64,000 nucleotides of DNA from JAANXG01 sp034520625 (lineage in GTDB: Bacteria > Pseudomonadota > Gammaproteobacteria > Arenicellales > JAANXG01): positions 1 to 64,000 of the forward strand of contig JAXHNI010000008.1 in NCBI GenBank assembly GCA_034520625.1. Reading direction: 5' to 3'. The notes under the pieces are model-generated. The model was not told the DNA's origin, did not search any database, and was given only the letters and a program-made list of their open reading frames with translations. This document shows positions 16,988 to 25,822 of the stretch, piece by piece; the first letter of the stretch is position 1; every line of letters starts with the position of its first letter. A program made the translations under genes and the position numbers.

Positions 16988-18288
16988 CGGATTTTGTCGT
17001 ACAGCCCGGCGGTCGATTGCAAGGCGCAGCCAGCGTGCCGGGAGACAAGTCCATCTCCCACCGGGCCGTCATGCTGGCGGCCATTGCCCAGGGCACCAGC
17101 AGGATCAAGGGCCTGCTGACCGGTACCGATGTGCTGGCGACGGCCGGGGCATTCCGGGCCATGGGCGTGGACATGGCATTCGACGGTGATGAACTGCTGA
17201 CGGTGAAAGGCGTGGGGCGGCGCGGGCTGCGGGCGCCGGCGGGCGACCTGGATCTCGGCAATTCCGGCACCGCGATGCGCCTGCTGGCGGGGCTGCTGTG
17301 TGGTCAGGAGTTCCCCACGCGGCTGGTGGGCGACGCCTCCCTGAGCAGGCGTCCGATGCGGCGGGTGACGGAGCCGCTTCTCGAGATGGGTGCGGATATC
17401 CGGACCAGTGAAGCCGGCACGCCGCCGCTGGTGATCCGTCCGGTCGGGAGCCTTTCCGCCATTCGATACCGGATGCCGGTAGCCAGCGCCCAGGTGAAGT
17501 CGGCGGTGCTGCTGGCGGGCCTGTATGCGCAGGGGAGGGTCTGCGTGGCCGAGCCGGCCCCGGTCCGCGACCACACCGAGCGGATGCTGCGGGGGCTGGG
17601 TATCACGCTCGAAAGCGACGGTGACTGGCACTGCGTGGAAGCCGGTGACCTCCGGGCCGTTGACATGGAGGTGCCCGGAGACTTTTCCTCGGCGGCGTTC
17701 TTCATTGTCGGGGCGACCATCGCCCCCGGCAGTGAGATCCAATTGAACGGGGTGGGCGTAAATCCGACCCGGACCGGTCTGCTGACCCTGCTGGGGGAAA
17801 TGGGGGCGGATATCCGGCTCGAGAACGAGCGGGATGTGGCCGGCGAGCCGGTGGCGGATCTCGTGGTCCGGTCCGCAGCGCTGAAAGGCATTGATGTCCC
17901 GCCCTCCGTAGTCCCGCTGGCCATCGACGAGTTTCCGGTGTTGTGCGTGGCGGCGGCGCTGGCCGAGGGGCGAACCCGGATCAGCGGCGCCGGCGAGCTC
18001 CGGCACAAGGAGAGCGACCGGATTCACGCCATGGCGACGGGGCTGCGCGGCCTGGGGGTGGACGTCGAGGAGAGCGATGACGGAATGGAGATTCAAGGAC
18101 GGGAATCGCTGCAGGGCGGGGCCGTGGACAGCTTCACCGACCACAGGATTGCCATGGCGTTCGCCGTGTCGGGGCTGCGCGCGGTGAACGCGGTTTCCAT
18201 TCGCAGGGTAGAGAACGTCCAGACGTCATTCCCGGCATTCGAGTCCACGGCGCGCGCCTTCGGGATCGTGCTGGAGCGAGAAGGCTAG
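16984..18288 (+). CDS. aroA: 3-phosphoshikimate 1-carboxyvinyltransferase (EPSP synthase)
   Basis: AroA joins phosphoenolpyruvate and shikimate-3-phosphate. The 434-residue protein has VPGDKSISHRAVMLAA, LGNSGTAMRLLAGLL, SLSRRPMRRVTEPLLEMG, ASAQVKSAVLLAGL, and RHKESDRIHAMATGLRGLG. The RPMRRV and ASAQVKSAVLLAGL pattern is closer to class II EPSP synthases than to the E. coli enzyme. The active-site glycine that class II glyphosate-insensitive enzymes may replace (GNSGTA) is kept. It is translationally coupled to tyrA. In related organisms the two are sometimes fused. Confidence 0.96.
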   Translation: MTDFVVQPGGRLQGAASVPGDKSISHRAVMLAAIAQGTSRIKGLLTGTDVLATAGAFRAMGVDMAFDGDELLTVKGVGRRGLRAPAGDLDLGNSGTAMRLLAGLLCGQEFPTRLVGDASLSRRPMRRVTEPLLEMGADIRTSEAGTPPLVIRPVGSLSAIRYRMPVASAQVKSAVLLAGLYAQGRVCVAEPAPVRDHTERMLRGLGITLESDGDWHCVEAGDLRAVDMEVPGDFSSAAFFIVGATIAPGSEIQLNGVGVNPTRTGLLTLLGEMGADIRLENERDVAGEPVADLVVRSAALKGIDVPPSVVPLAIDEFPVLCVAAALAEGRTRISGAGELRHKESDRIHAMATGLRGLGVDVEESDDGMEIQGRESLQGGAVDSFTDHRIAMAFAVSGLRAVNAVSIRRVENVQTSFPAFESTARAFGIVLEREG

Positions 18289-18378
18289 TGTATTCCGCGA
18301 CTGATATCGCACCTCCCAGGATGTGTCTGAGCCGTCAGTGGCTACGGCCCGAGGCAAGAAGTCAGTGTCCAGGCAAGG

Positions 18379-18487
18379 GCCGGTGCCGGGGGCCGTCCCC
18401 CAGGGCCGCTGTAAATACATCCGTGTACGCTCTGGCTCAAACATCCCTGTATTCGACAGCCCTGGGGGCCGGCCCCCGGCACCGGCC
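18379..18487. repeat. 29-bp inverted repeat with 51-bp spacer upstream of cmk
   Basis: The arms at 18379-18407 and 18459-18487 are complementary at 28 of 29 positions (they start GGCCGGTGCCGGGGGCC). The spacer contains CTGTAAATACATCCGTGTAC, a sequence style seen in dispersed intergenic elements. The whole 18289-18720 interval (432 bases) has no supported gene; this element is its main content. Confidence 0.75.
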
Positions 18488-18720
18488 TCCCCGATCACGC
18501 GGGCGTTCAAATCGGGCCAATGGCCGCGGCTCGCCGAATAACGCCGTATCTGTGGTGGGGTACAAAGGTCCGTATACTGTGTCGAGACGGCCTGCGCTTG
18601 ACTTGATTGGTCCAGCGTCTGCCGCGCCTGGTTCGCACCGGGATCGAGATAGCGTCTCGCTTGCCAGAGCGGTATTTGGTGTGTCCCGGGCAGCGTCCGC
18701 GCCAAGTCTTCCGGTGCGTC

Positions 18721-19395
18721 ATGCCGGGTAGCGCGGTTCCGGTGCTGACGCTGGATGGACCGAGCGGTTCCGGAAAGGGAACCGTGGGTCAGATCTGCGC
18801 CCGGCGGCTCGGCTGGCATTACCTCGACAGTGGCGCCATCTACCGCGCCCTGGCGTACGTGGTCCGGCGGACAGGCACGGATGCCGCGGACGTGACGGCG
18901 GTGGTGCGGCGGGCGGCGGAGCTGGATATGGAATGCGTCCCGAACCCGCCCGAGTCGGCCAGCGTCTACGTCAACGGCGAATGTGTCGACGGTTCCCTGC
19001 GTACCGAGGAGGCGGGGCGTCTGGCCTCGGAACTGGCCGCGCTGCCGGCGGTCCGGGCGGCGCTTCTGGAGGCCCAGCGGCGCCTGCGGCGGCCCCCGGG
19101 GCTGGTGGCGGACGGCCGGGATATGGGGACGGTGGTGTTCCCGGACGCGCGCTGGAAGTTCTTTATTACCGCGAGCGCGGAGGAACGCGCCAGGAGGCGG
19201 TATAAGCAGTTGAAACTAAAGGGTTTCGATGTTAGTCTTGCCCCCCTTTTTGAGGCGATCCAGGAACGCGACACCCGCGATGCCCAGCGCGCCGTTTCTC
19301 CGCTCAAGCCGGCGGATGATGCGACGGTGCTGGATACTTCAACGATGTCCATCGAAGAAGTCGTATCGCGCGTTCTTGAATCTTTGACAAACTGA
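18721..19395 (+). CDS. cmk: Cytidylate kinase
   Basis: Cmk phosphorylates CMP and dCMP with ATP. The 224-residue protein begins just before the P-loop LDGPSGSGKGTVGQ, then LGWHYLDSGAIYRALA, the CMP-binding LVADGRDMGTVVFPDA, and the lid RRRYKQLKLKG with QERDTRDAQRAVSPL. ATG 18721 was chosen because the family begins only a few residues before the P-loop; the frame is open upstream to 18607. It lies upstream of rpsA, as in many gammaproteobacteria. Confidence 0.96.
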   Translation: MPGSAVPVLTLDGPSGSGKGTVGQICARRLGWHYLDSGAIYRALAYVVRRTGTDAADVTAVVRRAAELDMECVPNPPESASVYVNGECVDGSLRTEEAGRLASELAALPAVRAALLEAQRRLRRPPGLVADGRDMGTVVFPDARWKFFITASAEERARRRYKQLKLKGFDVSLAPLFEAIQERDTRDAQRAVSPLKPADDATVLDTSTMSIEEVVSRVLESLTN

Positions 19396-19483
19396 AGTTG
19401 CGGGAATCGTTCGGGGCGGTTCGGGCAGCGTACATAACCGATGGGTCGGGCTCCGGCGCGGCTGATCTACCTGTTGAAATAAC

Positions 19484-21160
19484 ATGACCGAAAGTTTTGC
19501 TGAGCTGTTTGAAGAGAGCATCGCGGATACCGTGATGTCCGCGGGGGCCGTGATTGAAGGAGAAGTCGTCGATATCGGCGGTGACTTCGTAATCGTCAAC
19601 GCGGGGCTGAAGTCCGAGTCGGAAATTCCGGCTTCCCAATTTAAAAACGATCGCGGTGAACTCACGGTATCCGTGGGAGACACCGTGGAAGTCGCCATCG
19701 AAGCCTTCGAGGATGGCTCGGGCCAGACAAGACTTTCGCGTGAAAAAGCCTGCCGGGCGCGAGCCTGGGACGATCTGGAAAAAGCCCACGAGGAGGGCGA
19801 GATCGTCACCGGCGTCATCACCGGCAAGGTCAAGGGCGGTTACACCGTATCCGTACAGAGCATTCGCGCCTTCCTGCCGGGCTCCTTGGTGGACGTGCGG
19901 CCGGTCAAGGATTCGGCCTACCTGGAAGGCAAGGACCTGGAATTCAAGGTCATCAAGCTGGACCGCCGACGCAACAACGTTGTCGTGTCGCGGCGCGCCG
20001 TGGTGGAGAAGGAGCTCAGCGCCGAGCGCGAGGAGCTTCTCGAGACCCTTGAGGAAGGGCAGGTTGTAAAGGGCATTGTCAAGAACCTCACCGACTATGG
20101 CGCTTTCGTGAACCTGGGCGGGCTCGACGGCCTGCTTCATATCACCGACCTGGCGTGGAAGCGCGTCAAGCATCCTTCGGAACTGCTGAACGTCGGCGAC
20201 GAGATCGACGCACGTGTCTTGAAGTTCGACCGCGAGCGCAACCGTGTTTCGCTCGGCCTGAAGCAGCTCGGCGACGATCCCTGGGAGGATCTGCCGCGGC
20301 GCTATCCTGAGGGAACGCGGGTATTCGGCAAGGTCACCAACCTCACGGACTATGGCGCGTTCGTCGAGCTCGAGGAGGGCGTCGAAGGCCTGGTGCACGT
20401 GTCCGAAATGGACTGGACCAACAAGAATGTCCATCCCACCAAGGTCTGCCACGTCGGCGACGAAGTGGAGGTGATGGTGCTGGATATCGACGAAGAGCGG
20501 CGCCGGATCTCGCTCGGAATGAAACAGTGCCAGCCGAATCCCTGGGAAGAATTTGCCGCCACCCACAACAAGAACGACAAGGTCCGCGGGAAGATCAAAT
20601 CCATTACCGACTTCGGAGTCTTTATCGGGCTCGAAGGCGGTATAGACGGATTGATTCACTTGAGCGACTTGTCCTGGGAGCGTCCCGGCGAGGAAGTGGT
20701 CCGCGACTACAAAAAGGGCGATGAAGTCGAAGCGGTCGTTCTGTCCGTGGATCCGGAACGGGAGCGGGTGTCGCTGGGCATCAAGCAGGCCAGCCAGGAT
20801 CCGTTTACGTCCTTTGTCGGTGAAAATGGCAAGGGGACGATCGTCCCGGGGCAGATCGGCGAGGTCGATCCCAAGGGCGCCGTGGTACATCTGGCAGACG
20901 GTGTCGAAGGCTACCTTCGTGCCTCAGAGCTCTCGCGCGACCACGTGGAAGACGCACGCTCGATGCTGACCGAAGGTAAGGATATCGAGACCAAGATCAT
21001 CAGCATCGACCGGAAAAACCGGCGCATCTCGCTGTCGATCAAGGCGCTCGAGGCCGACCAGGAAACGGAAGCTATCAAGGACTACAAACGAAAGTCAGGC
21101 ACTGCGACTGCAACTCTCGGCGACAAATTGAAGGAACAGCTGGAAAAAACGTCTTCATAA
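19484..21160 (+). CDS. rpsA: 30S ribosomal protein S1
   Basis: S1 binds mRNA and helps load it on the 30S subunit. The 558-residue protein carries six S1 (OB-fold) repeats, roughly at residues 22-88, 106-170, 192-260, 277-347, 364-434 and 451-520, seen as repeated TDYGAFV and DGLLHITDLAW-type blocks. The N-terminus MTESFAELFEESI is typical. It lies 88 bases after cmk and 17 bases before ihfB. Confidence 0.98.
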   Translation: MTESFAELFEESIADTVMSAGAVIEGEVVDIGGDFVIVNAGLKSESEIPASQFKNDRGELTVSVGDTVEVAIEAFEDGSGQTRLSREKACRARAWDDLEKAHEEGEIVTGVITGKVKGGYTVSVQSIRAFLPGSLVDVRPVKDSAYLEGKDLEFKVIKLDRRRNNVVVSRRAVVEKELSAEREELLETLEEGQVVKGIVKNLTDYGAFVNLGGLDGLLHITDLAWKRVKHPSELLNVGDEIDARVLKFDRERNRVSLGLKQLGDDPWEDLPRRYPEGTRVFGKVTNLTDYGAFVELEEGVEGLVHVSEMDWTNKNVHPTKVCHVGDEVEVMVLDIDEERRRISLGMKQCQPNPWEEFAATHNKNDKVRGKIKSITDFGVFIGLEGGIDGLIHLSDLSWERPGEEVVRDYKKGDEVEAVVLSVDPERERVSLGIKQASQDPFTSFVGENGKGTIVPGQIGEVDPKGAVVHLADGVEGYLRASELSRDHVEDARSMLTEGKDIETKIISIDRKNRRISLSIKALEADQETEAIKDYKRKSGTATATLGDKLKEQLEKTSS

Positions 21161-21177
21161 CAACGCAGTAACTCGCG

Positions 21178-21510
21178 ATGAGCCGGGGTGACGTGGCCAA
21201 GACTTCGATAACCAAGTCCGACATGATCGAGATGCTGGCGACGGAGCAACCGCAATTGGCGTATCGTGATGTGGAGCTTGCGGTGAAGGGGCTGCTGGAA
21301 TGCATGTCCGAAGCGCTCGAGCGCGGAGAGCGCATCGAGGTGCGTGGTTTCGGCAGCTTCTCCCTTCATCACCGCCCGGCCCGCGTTGGCCGGAATCCCA
21401 AAACCGGGGAGGCCGTGACAGTGCCCGACAAGTACGTACCGCATTTCAAGCCTGGAAAGGAAATGCGCGAACGGGTCGACCAATCCTTGAAGACCGATGA
21501 ATCCGACTGA
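21178..21510 (+). CDS. ihfB: Integration host factor subunit beta
   Basis: IhfB forms the DNA-bending heterodimer IHF. The 110-residue protein shows TKSDMIEMLA at its start, the RIEVRGFGSFSL core, and the DNA-inserting arm RPARVGRNPKTGEAV with the intercalating proline. An extra N-terminal stretch (MSRGDVAKTSI) could be trimmed if GTG 21193 is used. The position after rpsA is the standard one. Confidence 0.97.
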   Translation: MSRGDVAKTSITKSDMIEMLATEQPQLAYRDVELAVKGLLECMSEALERGERIEVRGFGSFSLHHRPARVGRNPKTGEAVTVPDKYVPHFKPGKEMRERVDQSLKTDESD

Positions 21511-21545
21511 GGAGCTCCCGGCGTAGGCAACGCCGACTATCCAGA

Positions 21546-21842
21546 ATGAAAGTATTTTTCTATCTGCTGCTGGCGCTCGTGGTGCTGCTTTTCGGTATCA
21601 GCTTCGCGCTCAAAAATACCGATTCCGTATCGGTGACCTATTATTTCGGCCTGGATTGGTCGGGTTCGCTGTCGTGGCTGCTTGTGGTCACACTGGCCGC
21701 CGGCGCACTGCTGGGTGTGCTGTTCACGATCGGCTGGGTGATCAGGGCCAAGAGCCAGGCGGCCCAGGCACGCAGGGACGCGGCACAACTGGAGCGCGAG
21801 GTGTCCAATCTCCGGCCGCTGGCGGACCGGGACAGCAGTTAG
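21546..21842 (+). CDS. lapA: LapA-domain inner membrane protein
   Basis: This 98-residue protein has two membrane segments (about 4-21 and 41-66) with the LapA signature FALKNTDSVSVTYYF between them, then a short cytoplasmic coiled coil. In E. coli the homologue is encoded with LapB, which adjusts lipopolysaccharide synthesis by steering FtsH to LpxC. The stop TAG overlaps the lapB GTG by one base (TAGTG), so the two are coupled. Confidence 0.93.
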   Translation: MKVFFYLLLALVVLLFGISFALKNTDSVSVTYYFGLDWSGSLSWLLVVTLAAGALLGVLFTIGWVIRAKSQAAQARRDAAQLEREVSNLRPLADRDSS

Positions 21843-23026
21843 TGTTTGACGCAGCCTGGCTGCTGTTGCTTCTTCCTGCGGCGGCTGCGACCGGCTGGTA
21901 TGTGGGACGCCGCGAAAGCAGAAACGCTAACTCGATAAGTCTTCCGTCCGCGTACTTCCAGGGTCTCAATTTCCTGCTCAACGAGCAGCCCGACAAGGCG
22001 ATCGAAGTATTCCTGAAGATGCTGGAGGTCGACTCCGAGACGGTGGAGATGCATCTCGCCCTCGGGAACCTGTTCAGGCGGCGCGGAGAAATAGAGCGGG
22101 CCACCCGGATTCACCAGAACCTGATCGCGCGCCCCAATCTCGAGGAGCATCAGCGCCTGCAGGCGCTGTTTCAACTTGCCCAGGATTACCTGCGGGCCGG
22201 CTTGCTGGACCGTGCCGAAAGCCTCCTGCTGGAGCTGACGGATGTAAACAGGCATGCCGAGCCCGCACTTCGTCTTTTGAAGGACATATACGAGCAGGAA
22301 AGTGAGTGGGAAAAAGCCGTCGATGTCCTGCAGAGGCTGGAACGCATACAGGGGAGCGATCAGCGTGCGACCGTTGCCCAGTACTATTGCGAGCTTGCCG
22401 ATGAAATGCTGGCCAAGGGCCACCACGACGAGGGCCGTGCATACGTCAAGCGCGCCCTGGAGATCGACACGGATTGTGCGCGGGCCCGGATTCAGCAGGG
22501 GCTGATTCACTTTGAACAGGAATCGTTTCGAGAAGCCCGGGAAGCCTGGAGCCGGATCCGCGACGAGGATGTGTGGTGCCTGAGCTCGATATTGGACAAG
22601 ATTATCCACTGCTATCGGACGCTGGACGACCATGCAGGCCTCGACACGCTTCTCAACCGGATTCTCGAGCGAACCACAAACCCCCATGTTCTGATTGCCC
22701 GTGTCAACGAGCTCGAGCGGGTACAGGGCCGAAAGGCCGCGGTCTCGTTTCTGGAGGGCTGGCTGGTGCATCACCCGTCCGTAGCCGGATTGGCCCGCCT
22801 GATGGAGCTGGAGCGCAGGGCAGGGGACAGGTCCGGCAACGACAACAACTCGCGAGCCCGGCCGGTGCGTACCCTCCTGAATAATCTCATGGATTCCGAG
22901 GGTTCGTACCGCTGCCGCCAATGCGGCTTCACGGGGCGGACGCTTTACTGGCATTGCCCGGGGTGCAAGAGCTGGAACAGCCAGCAGCCGCTGACGGGCC
23001 CCGAGCTGTTGACCAGTCCCAACTGA
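21842..23026 (+). CDS. lapB: Lipopolysaccharide assembly protein LapB
   Basis: LapB (YciM) is an inner-membrane TPR protein that promotes FtsH-dependent turnover of LpxC and so sets the lipopolysaccharide level. The 394-residue protein starts with a membrane helix (AWLLLLLPAAAATGWYVG). Several TPR units follow (about 35-330), then a rubredoxin-like zinc ribbon, CRQCGFTGRTLYWHCPGCKSW. GTG 21842 was chosen because it places the membrane helix at the N-terminus as in E. coli. Confidence 0.95.
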   Translation: MFDAAWLLLLLPAAAATGWYVGRRESRNANSISLPSAYFQGLNFLLNEQPDKAIEVFLKMLEVDSETVEMHLALGNLFRRRGEIERATRIHQNLIARPNLEEHQRLQALFQLAQDYLRAGLLDRAESLLLELTDVNRHAEPALRLLKDIYEQESEWEKAVDVLQRLERIQGSDQRATVAQYYCELADEMLAKGHHDEGRAYVKRALEIDTDCARARIQQGLIHFEQESFREAREAWSRIRDEDVWCLSSILDKIIHCYRTLDDHAGLDTLLNRILERTTNPHVLIARVNELERVQGRKAAVSFLEGWLVHHPSVAGLARLMELERRAGDRSGNDNNSRARPVRTLLNNLMDSEGSYRCRQCGFTGRTLYWHCPGCKSWNSQQPLTGPELLTSPN

Positions 23027-23236
23027 CCAAGCCTGTTCGGGCGCCCCATGCGCGCCGGGTTGCCCGCGGCCCCGGCGTACACCCGCGGGTTTTCGGTCAC
23101 GAAACCCGGAAATTCACCCACACGGGTGACGTTTTTGCCCTCCATCCCTCTATCATGACCATTGTCGCCGGCCGATATGGCGGCGGCATTCAGCAACACA
23201 GTCAATATTCAACTCAGGAAACACGGAGGTATTGTC

Positions 23237-23503
23237 ATGAAGACTCGATTGATGATTGGTGGATTGGTTGCCGGACTGTTCACGGCCATGCCGGCCCTGG
23301 CGGCACCGGTGAATATCAACGAGGCGGACGCTGCAACGCTCGCCGAGTCGCTCAGCGGCGTGGGATCGGTCACCTCGCAGGAGATCGTCACCTATCGGGA
23401 GGAGAACGGTGGATTCGAGAAGCCCGAGGATCTGATGCAGGTCAACGGTATCGGTCCGAAAACCTTCGAAGACAACGAGGCGGATATCCTCGTCGGGGAT
23501 TAG
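23237..23503 (+). CDS. Secreted ComEA-like helix-hairpin-helix protein
   Basis: This is an 88-residue protein with a signal peptide (MKTRLMIGGLVAGLFTAMPALA, cleavage after ALA) and a single ComEA-type double helix-hairpin-helix domain: VNINEADAATLAESLSGVG and LMQVNGIGPKTFEDN. Such small periplasmic proteins bind double-stranded DNA and can take part in DNA uptake. No other competence gene is nearby. A strong ribosome binding site (GGAGG at 23225-23229) precedes ATG 23237, and a terminator follows. Confidence 0.88.
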   Translation: MKTRLMIGGLVAGLFTAMPALAAPVNINEADAATLAESLSGVGSVTSQEIVTYREENGGFEKPEDLMQVNGIGPKTFEDNEADILVGD

Positions 23504-23540
23504 CCGCCGCGCTGAACCTCTCCTCACTTCAATGCTTTCA

Positions 23541-23564
23541 AGGGGGCTTCGGCCCCCTTTTTTT
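23541..23564 (+). terminator. Rho-independent terminator
   Basis: AGGGGGCTTCGGCCCCC forms a stem with a TTCG-type loop and is followed by a run of seven Ts. It closes the comEA-like gene and separates the housekeeping block from ugd. Confidence 0.92.
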
Positions 23565-23717
23565 ACGTGCGGAAGATTCCCTGTCCGATTTTACGGCGCT
23601 GCGAGCCCGGCTCCACAGGCGGCGGCGCGGCGGATGCTCCCGGCCCAGACCGGACCGTCGTGACGTAGCCACCGCGACCCTAAATCAAGCAGTATGACAT
23701 CGGCAGCGTCAGGCCCC

Positions 23718-23745
23718 TCGACACTGTCGCCAAAAAACGGATAAT
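23718..23745 (+). promoter_or_regulatory. Predicted sigma-70 promoter for ugd-rfaH
   Basis: TCGACA (23718-23723) and GATAAT (23740-23745) are 16 bases apart, each matching five of six consensus bases. They lie about 80 bases upstream of the ugd ATG, after the preceding terminator. Confidence 0.55.
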
Positions 23746-23827
23746 ACCGCGCAACCGCGGGCCGGCGCGGCGCTCTTCATTTGGGCCGCGGGCGGGCCAT
23801 GAACATCCGAACATTCAGTCTCAGCTT

Positions 23828-25162
23828 ATGAATATCACGATCGTGGGTACGGGTTACGTCGGCCTGGTTACCGGCACCTGTCTGGCGGAGGTGGGCAATC
23901 ACGTCGTTTGCGTGGATTCCGATCAGGCCAAGATCGACGGCCTTAACAACGGCGAGATACCGATCCACGAGCCGGGCCTCGATGAAATGGTCGGCGAAAA
24001 CGTCGAAGCGGACCGCCTGTCCTTCACCACGGATATCCGGGAAGGCGTTGCACACGGAGAGATCATTTTCATAGCGGTCGGAACGCCGCCCGACGAGGAT
24101 GGCGGAGCGGACCTGCGGCATGTCCTCGCGGTGGCGGATGCCGTGGGGCGCCATATCCAGGAGTACAGGGTGGTGGTGACGAAATCCACCGTGCCGGTGG
24201 GGACGGCGGACAAGGTGCGTGCTGCGCTCGAGGCCGCCATCCGGGAGAGGGGGCTGGAGCCCGATTTCAGCGTGGTGTCGAACCCGGAGTTTCTGAAGGA
24301 AGGCGCCGCGATCGAGGACTTCATGAAGCCGGACCGTATTGTCGTGGGCGCGGACGACCCGCGTGCGGTGGAGCGGATGCGGGAGCTTTATGCGCCGTTC
24401 AATCGAAGCCATGACAGGATGATCGTCATGGACGTTCCGTCCGCCGAACTGACCAAGTACGCTGCCAATTCTCTGCTGGCCACGAAAATTTCGTTCATGA
24501 ACGAGATGGCGAACCTGGCGGAACTGCTGGGGGCGGACATCGAATCGGTCCGGCAGGGCATCGGATCAGACCACCGGATCGGCTATCATTTTATTTATCC
24601 GGGGTGCGGCTACGGCGGCTCGTGCTTTCCCAAGGACGTCCAGGCCCTGCAGCGCACCGCAAGCGAGAAAGGGTACGACGCGCGGATTCTCAACGCGGTT
24701 GAGCGCGTAAACAACAACCAGAAGTTCGTGCTCCTGAGCAAGATGGACGAGTATTTCGGTGCCGGAAACATGGATGGCGCACGCATCGCGCTCTGGGGGC
24801 TGTCGTTCAAGCCGAATACCGATGACATGCGGGAAGCGCCCAGCCGGGTGATCATGGAAGGCCTGTGGGAGCGGGGTGTGAGCGTCGCGGCCTTCGATCC
24901 CGTGGCGGCGGATGAAACGCGGCGGATCTACGGCGACCGCGCCGAGCTCGTGCTGGCCGGGGATCCGTACGAAGCACTGGAAGGCGCAGACGCCCTGGTG
25001 ATCGTTACGGAATGGAAGATATTCCGCAGCCCGGATATGAACATGATAAAGCAGCGAATGAAGCGCCCGCTGATCTTTGACGGGCGGAACATATTCGACC
25101 CGGAGCAGATGCGCCGGCACGGTATCGAATATCGAGGAATCGGCCGTTCTAACCATGCCTGA
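23828..25162 (+). CDS. ugd: UDP-glucose 6-dehydrogenase
   Basis: Ugd oxidises UDP-glucose to UDP-glucuronate with two NAD. The 444-residue protein has the Rossmann motif IVGTGYVGLVTGTCLAEVG, VVTKSTVPVGTADKV, SNPEFLKEGAAIEDFMKPDR, and the catalytic cysteine in CGYGGSCFPKDVQAL. The C-terminal UDP-binding domain contains LWGLSFKPNTDDMREAPS. Its product is the substrate of the epimerase gene 660 bases downstream. The 3' end overlaps the rfaH-like gene by 8 bases. Confidence 0.96.
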   Translation: MNITIVGTGYVGLVTGTCLAEVGNHVVCVDSDQAKIDGLNNGEIPIHEPGLDEMVGENVEADRLSFTTDIREGVAHGEIIFIAVGTPPDEDGGADLRHVLAVADAVGRHIQEYRVVVTKSTVPVGTADKVRAALEAAIRERGLEPDFSVVSNPEFLKEGAAIEDFMKPDRIVVGADDPRAVERMRELYAPFNRSHDRMIVMDVPSAELTKYAANSLLATKISFMNEMANLAELLGADIESVRQGIGSDHRIGYHFIYPGCGYGGSCFPKDVQALQRTASEKGYDARILNAVERVNNNQKFVLLSKMDEYFGAGNMDGARIALWGLSFKPNTDDMREAPSRVIMEGLWERGVSVAAFDPVAADETRRIYGDRAELVLAGDPYEALEGADALVIVTEWKIFRSPDMNMIKQRMKRPLIFDGRNIFDPEQMRRHGIEYRGIGRSNHA

Positions 25163-25664
25163 GGAAAAACGCTGGTATCTGGTCTACGCCAAGCCGCAGA
25201 AGGAAGAACTGGCAAGGGTGAACCTCGAGCGGCAGGGATATCCCACCTATCTGCCCATGATGCGCACCCCGCGGCGCCGATCCGGCCGACGCATCATCCG
25301 CATCGAGCCCATGTTTCCCCGCTACCTGTTTATTCACCTCGATACGGAATCCGACAACTGGGCGCCGATCCGGTCGACGCTGGGTGTCGCGAACCTGGTC
25401 CGATTCGGCATGTATCCATCTCCCGTCCCAGAGGACCTGGTCAACGCACTGCGTGCCCGCGAGAATGAAGAGGGCATCCAGGATATACCGCTCCATGAGT
25501 TCGAAGAAGGTCAGAAAGTCCGCATCGAGGAAGGCCCGTTCATGGGCTACGAGGGCATTTTCCTCGCCAAGACCAGCCAGGAACGGGTGCTGGTTCTGCT
25601 GGACATCGTCGGCAAAGCTGCGCGCGCCAAGGTCAACATCGAGCACCTGGGGCCGGCGAGCTGA
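25155..25664 (+). CDS. rfaH: RfaH-type transcription antitermination protein (NusG paralogue)
   Basis: This is a 169-residue NusG-family protein: an NGN domain (RWYLVYAKPQKEELARVNLE at the start, PMFPRYLFIHLD) and a C-terminal KOW domain (EGQKVRIEEGPFMGYEGIF). It has the pattern of RfaH, a specialised paralogue that binds RNA polymerase paused at an ops element and suppresses polarity in long surface-polysaccharide operons. A perfect ops sequence lies about 12.8 kb downstream at 38435-38446. The ATG is inside the end of ugd. The epimerase gene follows after a repeat. Confidence 0.88.
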   Translation: MPEEKRWYLVYAKPQKEELARVNLERQGYPTYLPMMRTPRRRSGRRIIRIEPMFPRYLFIHLDTESDNWAPIRSTLGVANLVRFGMYPSPVPEDLVNALRARENEEGIQDIPLHEFEEGQKVRIEEGPFMGYEGIFLAKTSQERVLVLLDIVGKAARAKVNIEHLGPAS

Positions 25665-25737
25665 ACGCAACGAGATAGAATTGACGCTCCACATTCACGT
25701 GAGAGGGGCGGCAGTGTTAAGCGCTGCACGCGAGCTC

Positions 25738-25785
25738 AAGCGAAGGGTCCCTTCTCCCTCCGGGAGAAGGACAGGATGAGGGTCA
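25738..25785. repeat. Dispersed CGAAGGGTCCC hairpin repeat
   Basis: GCGAAGGGTCCCTTCTCCCT is followed by CCGGGAGAAGGACAGGATGAGGGT, giving a stem TTCTCCC/GGGAGAA. It shares its first 11 bases with the elements at 555-570 (complement) and 26906-26930. Confidence 0.65.
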
Positions 25786-25822
25786 TAAATACTCTGATCG
25801 TATCTAAGATCGCGCCTAAAAC

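Noticed and set aside
18289..18720. cmk starting at 18607 with a 38-residue extension
   Set aside because: The extension lacks similarity to the family; the ATG at 18721 places the P-loop at its usual distance from the N-terminus.
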